From positions 10,215,001 through 10,279,000 of the forward strand of contig CM056552.1 of NCBI GenBank assembly GCA_029721515.1: DNA of 64,000 nt, written 5' to 3'. Source of the DNA: Synanceia verrucosa (taxonomy: Eukaryota > Chordata > Actinopteri > Perciformes > Synanceiidae). The position numbers and the translations under genes were made by a program. A model generated the notes under the pieces. That model did not search any database and was not told where the DNA came from. It worked only from the letters and a program-made list of their open reading frames with translations. Below, in pieces: positions 38,921-49,707 of this stretch (positions are counted from its first letter, which is position 1; each line of letters starts with the position of its first letter).

Positions 38921-38999
38921 TGGGTTTCACACCTCAGAGCACATCTGTGCACTTTGTTGTAATAAAGTTAAGAATAATCAAAAGATAAATATTTGTTTT

Positions 39000-39680
39000 G
39001 CCCTTTACTCTCACTGGCGCGCTGTTATCAGTGTGCGTCACTTCAGAAACAGTTTCTCTTAATCGGAGGGCGCGTCGTCATGGTGGGTGTGGAAACCGGG
39101 CTCGTGCACGCTGGTTGCTCACGGAGCCATGACAACATGATGGAACATCCGCACGCACACGTCCTGACTTAAGTCTCTCACAGTCTATTCAGCATCCTGC
39201 GCGTGAGGTGTGTTGTCCCCGTCTGTCCTTTCTGTCCGAACTGAGGTTTGTTTTGCTCTCGGTGCCATTTTAAACTGACTACACTTTCTCTCATTCGGCT
39301 GCGTCTCTTTCTCTCTGGCTCCTGACTCACTTGCCGACACTTCCTTATCTGTCAAGAACAATTTCAACACTTCCGCAAAAAAAGAAGAAAAACGAAAACC
39401 AAAAGGTAGGCCCGTGTGGACACGTTGATATATTTATATACAAATAATAATAATAATAATAATAATAATTGTTGTTATTTTATGTTGCAGCGACAGGTAG
39501 GCAACAGTAGAAATCGCACGTGCGAAGAAAAGCAGGAAGGGAAGCTCGCGTGAACATAGCCGAGCTTTACCTGTGGCTGTCAGGAAGGGGAAAAAAAGAC
39601 AGATTTATATAGAGACAGTCCCTCCTTCCCTCCCCTCAAAAAAAACGACAGGAGACACTCCCTTTTTACTTTCAGCCCGA
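39000..39680 (+). promoter_or_regulatory. a3galt2: CpG-richer stretch, candidate promoter of the GT6 gene
   Basis: After the minisatellite ends, base composition shifts and CpGs cluster (39018-39110, 39200-39330, 39500-39560), with GGCGCGC and GGGCGCG motifs. The position just upstream of the candidate untranslated exon fits a promoter; no TATA box is obvious. Confidence 0.35.
39443..39470. repeat. (TAA)n microsatellite
   Basis: About nine uninterrupted AAT/TAA units, close to the GT6 gene's candidate promoter. Confidence 0.9.
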
Positions 39681-39763
39681 CGACATTCAAAGCTGCCACA
39701 CCGGTGAGACACGACTGAAGCGGACTTGTTGGATGGATGTGAGCGGAGGAGAGCGACTCACAG
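39680..39763 (+). other. a3galt2: Candidate 5' untranslated exon of the GT6 gene, containing an upstream ORF
   Basis: A donor CTCACAG|GTGGGT ends this segment, just downstream of a CpG-richer stretch (39000-39700). The first coding exon (40613) opens with an acceptor, so an upstream exon is required. If joined, an ATG at 39733 opens a 15-residue frame that stops in the TGA overlapping the main ATG. Confidence 0.4.
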
Positions 39764-40061
39764 GTGGGTCAGTGACACACATGTCTGTGGTGTTTGCTTA
39801 ACGTGTCCAGATAAACGTGGGAAGATTTGGGCGGCATCCTGAGTGGAATTTATGAGAGGTCTTGATGCTGCTTGCTCACACTCCCGGAAACTACAACGAC
39901 AGTTCCTGTCCTGTAGGTTAAATGTTATCTGATTTATCTTGTGATTCCACCAGAGTGACTATTTGATGTGTGTGTGTGTGAGCTGCTCCCAACCGGTCGT
40001 TTTTGAGTGACTAAATTCACATTTTTAAAGTCGATCAGTTTTTTTTTTTTTTGTTTTGTTT

Positions 40062-40089
40062 TTAATAATAATAATAATAATAATAATAG
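40062..40089. repeat. (TAA)n microsatellite
   Basis: About eight TAA units after a T-rich tract, in the presumed first intron of the GT6 gene. Confidence 0.9.
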
Positions 40090-40625
40090 TAATGAACTTA
40101 TTATATTGATCATATCTCTGGTAAACAAGATTTAAAGTGGTGCTTTTGTGACTCTTTGTGAAGAGACAGGTTTGTTTAGATCTGTTGATTAAATCAACTA
40201 ATCGATTAGTTGACCAAATTCTGTGAATGATGCAATAACTTTGCTGGAGGACAGCCCTGGTATTTGTATATCTTTTAGTATTTTTAAGATGATGTGCCAA
40301 ATCTTTGTGTCACTTAAAATATCTTAAAAAATTCAAAGGGTGGTGCTGCCGTTCAGGAACAAACAAGCATGTAGTGGAAGTGAGTTTTCAAAAGGTGAAT
40401 AACTTTCTTCTCTTTTCTCAGAGTTGCCATCGTATCTATGAACCTACAGCTACCACCACTTTCCCTCTATTGAAGAGTTCTCAACAATGGGGTATTCAGA
40501 CATCTTTCAAACTGTATTGTTTGGGCTATTGTGCCACACAGCTTTGCATTTCCTGAATTTAGATTTACTGTTCTGTAATCAGACCATCTTTTTTTTTTCT
40601 CTCTCTCTGCAGACACGTTCAGAGG

Positions 40626-43600
40626 ATGAAGAGCGTTTTGAAATGTGTGCTTTGTGTTCCTATAACGCTCTGTGCTCTCTACTTGATATCTCCATCTCTG
40701 AGGTGAGTCTGAGATGTTCAAGATCCTGCACCAATGCAAACATTGCATTGTTAGAATCAAAAAGTTTATTATCATGTGAACAGTAAGGAAACATGTTTCC
40801 CTGTACAATGAAATATTTCCTTTGCTATCCACAATGAATGCCGAGCAATAAGATTAAAAGAATAGATAAAAAGATAAAATTAGATTAATAAAACAGCAGC
40901 TTAAAGACAAGTAAGGCAGCGATGTGATGAAAAAGAAAAATACTATATACAGTAAAAATATACAGGCTGTACAAAGAGATAATGCAATTTGCAATATTGT
41001 GCAATATTGGGCATGTGCAATTGAGGTGAATGTGTTAATATATGGCTGTAATTTTTTTTTTTTTTTTGTAACAGAATTTTAATAGGCCTTCTCCCGATGG
41101 GAAAATGCTCTTTGGAAAATGCAAAGATGCTGACTCTGGCCAACAGTGCGGATACCAGTCTGGACCTTGGGTAAGACCATTGACGTTTTGGTTTTTAGTT
41201 TTACATTCATTCAGATGTTGATGATGACGTTGTTTTCTCATTCATTTGAGAAGTCTGAGAAGAGTGGGTGCTCTTTAGTATTTCCTAATTTTGAATAAGT
41301 GTGAAGAAGAGGTGGTGTGTCAGGATGAGTTTACCGCTTAGTGCTACAAGTTTGTGTTATTAATTTAAGTTTTTCCACCCCTACACACCACATGAAGCTC
41401 AGGACATAATGCTTTATAGTAGGGATGCAAATCACAAGTGGGTTGGTAGAGATCATTTATTTTATTTCTATATGTGCCTGTTTGGATCAGAAGGCTCAGC
41501 TGTGCTTTGCCTTCAGAACTAAAATGTGTGTTTTCTTACAAAAATACTATTGAAAGGATTAATAAATGTAGTAAAGCTGAAAAGACCTGTAGAGACATAG
41601 ACATGCTCTAGTTTCACGTGTTTCTGCTTTTTTTTTGTGTGTGTTAATTTACAGTATAGTCATTAACTCTTTGAGTGGTAAAGACGTATATGTACGTCTT
41701 TTAAAATACAATGCTTGAATGCCATAAAATTAAGAGACCACTCTCACAAATGTATCTCTACATCTATGGCAGCCAGTCCATTCCAGTGTTTGTTTGATTC
41801 CATCATAAGTCTTCTCATTCTACTTAATGAGACACTGATCAGGTGACCACCTGAACGAAAGCTTGTTTTATGAGGAAGATTATAAAAATCACTGCTGTGA
41901 TTAAAGATTGACATTATCCCACCAATTATGATTTCTAAACTCTTCCTAAGTTGCTGTGTTGTTTAAAAATGAACAGGAACATGTTTTCTTTGCATGATTT
42001 CAGGTCTGTAATCCAGTTGTCATTTTCTACCAATAAATGCTCTAAATGGCAATATTTTAATTTAAACTTTGAGAGAAATGTTGTCAGCACTTTATAGAAT
42101 GAAATAAAAAATGTTCATTTTACTTAAACACTATAAATATTACACCTATAAATAGTAAAACCAGCAAAACGAAACATTTTACAGTGGTATCTTCATTTTT
42201 TCCAGACCAGGGTAAAAAAAATAAAAAAAAAATGTTTTTTTTGGTTCATGATGAAATACAGTCTCTTTCATCTGAGCTGTTCTGTGTTTCCAGAGTCATA
42301 GTACAAAATATTCTGTGGGTCTTAAAAAATGACTCAAAATGGCCAAAAAGGCTGGCACAAGGCACTTTCGCTTTTAAAAAAAGTATTATTTAAAAAAAAA
42401 AATTTAACTAGAGTATTACAATATTATGAGTGATGGAGTAAATGTACTCGTCAAATGTAGTGTATTTTTTTTTTTTTTTTTTTTTTCCATTTTTCCTCAC
42501 TCAAAGTCAACCACCATCTCAACTGTGTATTTACAGACTGCATCACACATTGCGCACTGATTATTGTGTTGTTGGATGTGTGGAGACTAACGGGAACTGA
42601 GTTTGTTATAAGGCCTTGTTGTAAACAAAAAATTAATATTTATTTGGTTTAATTGTAATGTTTATGCTATTAGCCTCATAAGTGGTGTTTGTTGTTGGTG
42701 TTGATAATAAGTAAGTCTACAAACTGCAAAGTAGCCTACATATCTGATCAGGATGGAACTATTTTTGTGACTTCCTGTAAATTCTTTGAAGGCTGCTGGA
42801 AACGCTGCGATTTGACCACAGCTTATAGTCACCGCCCCCTGCTGCTGCTGCCTGATCTTATCCACTCTCCAGGCGAGGCCTTAAGATGAACAACATGCAG
42901 CAGCAAGATAGTTACAGTTTAATCGACCAACAGGTTTTTGTTTTTGTTTTTGTTTTTTTTTAAACTTCACACAGCCTGTACAACAGCAGGAAATGTGCAC
43001 TCTGACACAAACTGCATTCAGTTACCACAGTGAGTCTAAACTGTATTTACAGACAATGTTGCACATTTTTATATGCTACTCCCTCTGAGTCAACAGTGAC
43101 AAGTTAATGTTTTAGAGATTACAACACCACCAAATTTAAAGATGGAGAACAAGGAAACTGAAGAAATAGTTTTGTATTGCATTACTGGAATTGCTTTAAG
43201 TTTAAAAGATGAAGCACACAGCCATAGCGTTCAGTAATATGTCATGAAGTTGTGACACCCTCTGATTTAAAGTCAACAGTGACTTACTAATTGTAAAGCT
43301 GCTTTTTTTTTCTTTTTTATTGTTGGTTACAGATAACCCTGAGTTTAATCGCAACCACAGTCATAAAAAAAGTCTTGGGAGATGTGTGTTCTGCAAGAGA
43401 GAGATATGAGTGTGTTAACTGTTAGGTTGCATGTGTGCATTCCACTGAGAGAAGAAGAGTTATGAGAAAGTGAGTTTACGATTTGAGTTTAGAAAAAAAT
43501 AATTTTTAAGGAGGGCCGATTAAGGATCATTGATGCATGGAAGAGTCTCCAGCATCATAAAGAAATTTAATTCAGACTCTTTCTTTCTCAGTGAGTTCCC

Positions 43601-44875
43601 TACACTTCCCCATTTTGAACATCCATCCATCCATTTTCTACCGCTTATCCTCACATGGAGCCTATCCCAGCTGTCTTAGGGCGGAAGGCAGGGTACATCC
43701 TGGACAAGTCTCCAGTTCATCACACTTCACTGAGTTCATTTTGGTAATCAGCAGTACTGTTAATTTAGTGCAGCAGTGGTAAACCCCTTACACTGGGTGG
43801 TGGAATAATATTATATAATTTATAAAGCACTGTAGGATAGGGGAAGAAGCTCATAAGCATGATAGTCAATGTATTTATTTTCATCTTAAATTGCAAAAAT
43901 ACTACAAAAACACAACAAAACAGTGGTCTTGTATTTCAGGTCCAGACCTGACGTGCAAACATGTACGCCTTGGAGTGCTCCCATCATGTGGGAAGGGATG
44001 TTTGAACCTGACCTTTACGACCAGTTGCACAAGAGGCAAGGATCCTCTGTGGCTCTAACAGTGTTTGCTGTGGGCAGGTTTGTTCCAGTTTACTACTCCA
44101 ACAACCTGACATCATCTTGCTCTACACAGGATGTGGTAACTATTAAGATGTAATAAATAAAACATGTTCTTGTCCCCACTTCCACTAAAGGTACCTGGAT
44201 GCTTACCTGGAGACCTTCCTGAACTCATCAGAGCAGCACTTTATGTTGGGTTTGCCCGTGGCGTACTATGTGTTCACAGATGTGCCGGAGAAGGTGCCGA
44301 ACATCAGGCTCGCTCCTCAGCGCACCATCAAGGTCATCAAAGTGGAGAAGAACTCGCGGTGGCAGGACATCTCTATGATGCGAATGAAGACCATATCAGA
44401 TGTCATAGAGTCGGACATTCGCCACCACTGCACGCACGTCTTCTGCTTTGATGTGGACCAGTTGTTTACTGGGAGATTTGGATCGGAGGCACTGGGAGAC
44501 TCCGTGGCTCTGCTCCATGCCCACTACTATCACCTTCCAGAGAAGTTGTTCACTTACGACCGCAACCCAAAGTCCAGGGCGTACATGTACACTGGGGATT
44601 TCTACTACCACGCCGCCGTCTTTGGAGGCTCGTGGAGGGCCGTAAGGGCGTTGACTGAGGCCTGCTATCAGAGCATCATGGAGGACAAACAGAATGATGT
44701 GGAGGCACTGTGGCACGATGAAAGTCACCTCAACAAGTATTTTTGGCTTCACAAACCAAGCAAAGTGCTCTCACCAGAGTACTGCTGGGACACCAGCATC
44801 GGATACAGGAGAGACATACGAGTGTCCCGACTGCTGTGGGCGCCAAAACATTACGATACACTGCGCACCCCTTAG
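40626..44875 (+). CDS. a3galt2: GT6-family alpha-1,3-galactosyltransferase 2-like enzyme
   Basis: Four exons join in frame: 40613-40702 (ATG at 40626), 41075-41170, 43940-44077 and 44191-44875 (TAG), giving 331 residues, close to the usual 330-350. Residues 4-21 form a single hydrophobic signal anchor, so this is a type II Golgi protein. LLPMGKC, CTPWSAPIMWEG and LTVFAVGR precede the catalytic core: the metal-binding DVD (191-193, FCFDVDQLF), HAAVFGG (244-250), WHDESHLNK (278-286) and SPEYCWD (297-303). These are the hallmarks of GT6 (ABO, GGTA1, A3GALT2, GBGT1). Placement after znf362 as in human points to A3GALT2 (isogloboside 3 synthase), which adds alpha-1,3-galactose to lactosylceramide. 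The acceptor cannot be read from sequence, and fish GT6 genes may differ. No lesion is seen. Confidence 0.9.
42232..42369 (+). repeat. Dispersed repeat, copy B
   Basis: About 138 bases aligned by eye to 28749-28880 at high identity, same strand, inside a GT6 gene intron. A likely related left end is at 41663-41700, which would make the whole copy about 700 bases with a different interior. Confidence 0.6.
43622..43728 (-). repeat. LINE/SINE-type tail repeat, copy 3 (truncated)
   Basis: ATCCATCCATTTTCTACCGC to AGTCTCCAGTTCATCACA matches the end of copy 1. It lies in the second intron of the GT6 gene. Confidence 0.75.
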
Positions 44876-44899
44876 TGTGCAAAATCAACACCAGTATTT

Positions 44900-44905
44900 A
44901 ATAAA
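44900..44905 (+). terminator. a3galt2: Poly(A) signal of the GT6 gene
   Basis: AATAAA only 25 bases after the stop codon, followed by a GTTGTG element, implying an unusually short 3' UTR of about 45-60 bases. Confidence 0.5.
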
Positions 44906-44929
44906 CGTTGTGACACTTATCTGACTAAC

Positions 44930-47050
44930 TTTATGCTTTCAGGTTCCCCGGCTCTTTTTATTTGCAAATCCTAAAAAAGTGACACCGTCTATCACTGACT
45001 GCCCATCCCTGTTTTCGAGGTTAATCTATGCAAATGCTGCCATTGTGTCTTTGTCAGTGTATCGTGATGCTATTATAATGCACATGCCGAAAAACAGCAC
45101 TGGTGTCATTTTATGTCAGTGATTTTATATGATATTCTGATCTAAAAATAATTATTGCAACAAAACTATGGAAGTACAACTTTCAACACTTGCATAGCAG
45201 CCTTTTTTCTTTTTTGTTTTTTAAACAGAACACAGTAGCACAGTATTTTGCTGGTCTGTTCACTTCTAATTTGCATTGTAAGGATATCAGTGTTTCTATT
45301 ACATTCCATGTGGTACAGCTATAATAATGTTGAAATGCCATTTATGTGTGAGTCAAATACATTTCCCCAAATTCCTCTGTTTAGCTGGACAGTACTAATT
45401 GATCCTGAAGTTGCAGTGGTGTGAGTAATTCATTTCACCACTTTGTTCTCTATGAATTAATAATGATATCTCTGTAGTCCATGTGTCTTTCGATCAGAAA
45501 GCAACATGCTGCTCTTCATTATCGTCTCCACAGTGTTGATGTCAAATTGAAATTATATGGCTCTCAGAAATGGATATGTAATATCCAGGATGTCAATGCG
45601 TCATATACATGGTTCTAAACGGTCCACATTAAAGGATTTGACACAGTATTAAGATGGGGTTTGTTGATATGACGCAGTGTCTTTACAGCACAGCAGCTCT
45701 CTGTCCAGACGCCTTTAGTTCATAGACATGACGACTGAATGGAAATGGTGATGACATCAATCCCGTAATGAGTTGACTTTTGTCAAAGATGACATGCAGG
45801 ATGTTTTTTTTTCAGTTGTCAGAGGGCTTGAAAGGTTAAACCAATTGTGTCATCCATTTATTGAGACAGAGGACTCATTACAAGACAAGCTGCCCTTGTT
45901 TATTTTCTACTCTACTCTGTAAAGCTCCAGGAGAAGCCGGTCATTTGAAATGACAGCAGAGATTGATGGAAAGATGACACTTTTTTTTTTTTTTTTTTTT
46001 TGCTTTTTTGTTTGTTTTGGTTTTTGCACTGGTTTTGCTTGTTTTGTATTTTTCCAGTTTGATAAAAAAAATCAGTAATTGAGTTTGGCTCAGGAGATCT
46101 TTATTCTATTTATAGTGTTACAGTAAAGGAGAAAGATGTAAGTCTGTGTGAAGGAATACAGAGGGACTTTTCTGCAGATGTGTGGTCTGAGCGGCATTCT
46201 TCTAATCAGCACTCTTACCAGATTGGGTAACATTTACTGCTGCATGAGCTGCTTTTCTGCAGGGAAAATACTTATTTTTTATTTTTTTTAAAATAATATT
46301 TCATGGACAATGGATGATAAATTCAATGAAAAATATAATATCTCAGAGCACAGATGTTTTTATCTTTTTCATATATTTTTTAAAAATAATTTATTGAATT
46401 ATTGAAATAATAATGCATTCCCAACATACATGATAAAGATGAATGGACTTTCATTATCATCTTATTTCATCGCTTTAAGTGTGCGTTCTATAAATAGTTA
46501 CCCTGGGTGCACTTTTAAAGACTGGTAAAGCAACAGTCAAGATAATCTAGTTTGGTTGGTTTTTCTGGTGCTGCGTGCGTCATGTCCCATTTGTAGGAGT
46601 GCTGGATGTAACCTTATACTTTATACCAAATGTTTTTTAATAGTGTGTATGCATGACAATGTTAGGCTAACACACACTAACAGTAGTAACCTCCAACTGA
46701 GATTGCTGTAGTTGGAAATCTGTTGAGACGTAACAACCGTTCACACAACAGACCTAAAGACCGACTGGTTGAAAGTCTGTGGAGTCATCTGACCAGCCAA
46801 TACAAACGAAACGAAAAGAGCATTTTGAGAATTTCCATAATAAATGCAGAAAGCTGTAGCTAACAGTCACTAAGTTACCATCACTGCTCGCACCAGAGAT
46901 CTGTGCAAAACAGCTTCCAGGGAGTGAAAGGATGAAGATGTTATGATGAAAAATGAGTGTGGTCACCTACTGAGGGCAAGTTCAAACATGGTGAATATAT
47001 TAGGCTACGGCCAGGCCTCGAGACAAGTCTGGGTTTGGAACAGTTGAAAG
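44930..47050. other. Intergenic stretch between convergent genes, no gene seen
   Basis: This lies between the 3' ends of the GT6 gene and the coiled-coil gene. It is AT-rich, with a poly-T tract at 45981-46000 and no coding exon I can support. AATAAA on the minus strand at 47058-47063 probably ends the coiled-coil transcript. Confidence 0.5.
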
Positions 47051-47279
47051 TTGTGGGTTTATTTTAAGTAGAAGTATTCAAAATATTTTCCATGACAAAC
47101 TGTTGCTAAGTTTTCACTCAGATCTAGGAAGGCCCAGATTTTTTTTTTGTTTGTGATCAGTATGAACTTGTGAGGGAAGAGAAAGGAAAGTCTGAGAAAG
47201 ACTTTTGTTTGTTAATTTAATTTAATAGCAAATCAAGTAGTTTCTGTACATTATGTTCACATTACAGAGACAGAAAATG

Positions 47280-49660
47280 TCAGGAACATGAACCGTCTGA
47301 GCTGCTGAATGTGGTCGGTGGAGCAAAGAGATCTGAGCGTCCCTGAGGGGAAGTCAGATTCAGATAACCCATCTCTGATGATCGAGGCAAAGGCCCAGAG
47401 ATGAAACAGTGAGGGGAGGAAGCTATGTCTGGGGGCTTGCTCTGATCATCGTCCTGAATATCAGACGGCTCAGGCATCGTCACACTGGGGACACAATCAA
47501 AGTTCATTTAATGGCAACTAAACAAGCTCTGCTTGAATTCTCAATCTGATAAGGCTTACCTTGAAGTTTGTACCGGGAGGGATTTAAAAACCTGCATGAA
47601 GTTTGATGTTTTTTTGAGCCCCTACAAAAATACAACACAAAATATGTTAAGATTCATATATCACTAGGTCTTACACTATTAGATTGTAATTAATATAGAG
47701 ACACAGGAACAGTGACTTGTTTGTTGGTCAAACACTTCAGAATGAAATATTAACAGAAACAGATGGAAATGTGTGTTCACCAGAGGATGGAGTATAACGT
47801 CGGTGACCTCCTGAACTTTGTTCTCTGCTAAAAACATTATTAATGAAATGCTAACATTAGCATACAGCTGACAGCAAGACACAGTTGAGCCAAGTTCACC
47901 TAAGTCTGACAGGAAGTGTCAGTCGACAGGGTTGAGAGCCTGTGATCCCAGTAACCTAATGTTGCCTTTTGTTCCCAAAATTTTAACCCAACTACTGAAC
48001 AGCAGAGCTGTGGAGGAAAGGCAGTTTTGGTTGGTTGGTTCGTTGGTCCACCAGTATGATCCAGACAACTAGTGATCTCCTAACTTTTCATCTTGTGCCG
48101 TCAGCGGGTTGATATTTGTGTTTTTAGTGAAATATATCTCGACAAACAGAGCTTAGAGGAAGTTCAGTTCACTCTATCAGCTGACTGTGTCACTCTAAGT
48201 TGGCCACCTCTAGTCTTCATCATAACAGAAGCTTAATTCTGCTCAAAATCCCTTCATCCCATCTTCACCAGCATCCCTTCACATCACCACCACAATGAAT
48301 TATTGTTCACTGTCAATCAATTCTGTCCTGATTGAACTGCTGGATAGATTTGTGCCCTCCTCAGGATGGATTGTAATCATTTTGATTATCCCTTAACTTT
48401 TCATCTGGTGGCAAAATGTTTCCAATCCGTTAGTTTCTGAACAAATAGGAAGGCAGCTGATCTGAAGGAGCTTTATAATGTCCAAACCACAACAATAAGA
48501 GCAGCCTGCCTGTGTTGTAAAGAGGAAGGAAACAACACTGAGCTCAGTACCTCAGCAAAGTGGAGGGTCTGCAGGTTTTGCAGGCTGCGTTCCAGGACTG
48601 CTAGCTGATTAGACATGTGCAGGATTTTGTTTCGGAGTTTCTTGTTTTCCATCTCCAGAAAATCCACCCTTGAGACCAAAACAAATCTCTTTTTTGTCAG
48701 TGGACACACGTTAGATAAATGTACAGTAATCCTTCAAACACAGTCTGTGTTGACTGTGTAAGTTGAGTACCTGCATTTGGACAAAGAGGCTGTTAGGTTA
48801 CTGTCTTTCTTGTTGTGCTCCTCCTCATTCAGCTGTTGTAGAAGCCTTCTCCTCTCAACGAGTAGTTTCTCATTTTCCACTGTAATACTTACGGTAAGCT
48901 CTTTTTCCTGGAAACGAAAAACAATTTGACTTCCTTCAATTCATCATCCAATTTTATATAATCACATTTATTTGAAAGACATCAACAGGGTGAGTCAACA
49001 CGGTAATTGCATTTATGAGTAGTCTGAGGAATTAGCATTACCGCTGTTCAACATATTCCATCATGGCCCTTTACTGCGGTCACTGGGTCAATATATTAAC
49101 ATGCTGTAGCTACAGAAGGAAAATAAAACTAGCAAACACTCATATATGAACACCAGGGGCAATAAATTTTGACACTGAAATCCGTCATGCAAATAAAAAA
49201 TGATGACATATAATAAAGCGAGATACATTCATATAATATTGGGTATATACAGTTCTTATCAAATGAATTAGCTCACCTGTCTCATAGAGCATCCAGCATC
49301 ACGAAGAGCTTTAATTCTTTTTCAGTGAGTTCCCTAAGCTTCAATTTCATGTTTTCATACCCAAACACTGAAATTCTCTGAGAAGTCAGAAATTAATCAA
49401 GAATAACATACAGCCACTCTGTTTTTCTGTTCAGGAATGACAGGAAATAAGTTGAATTTCGCACTCAGCCAAAATAATAACTGCTATTTTTTCTGTTTTT
49501 TTTTTTTTGTAAAACTGTAAATATGAAAATATAAACATAGAATATAGCATTAACCATTACAAAAACATAAAATAATATTTGGTTTTTAATCAGTAATATT
49601 GTAAATTTAGGGCAGCAGTGGCAAACACCTTATGCCTGGTTTGTTTAGCACTGTACATAA

Positions 49661-49707
<47 letters not shown>

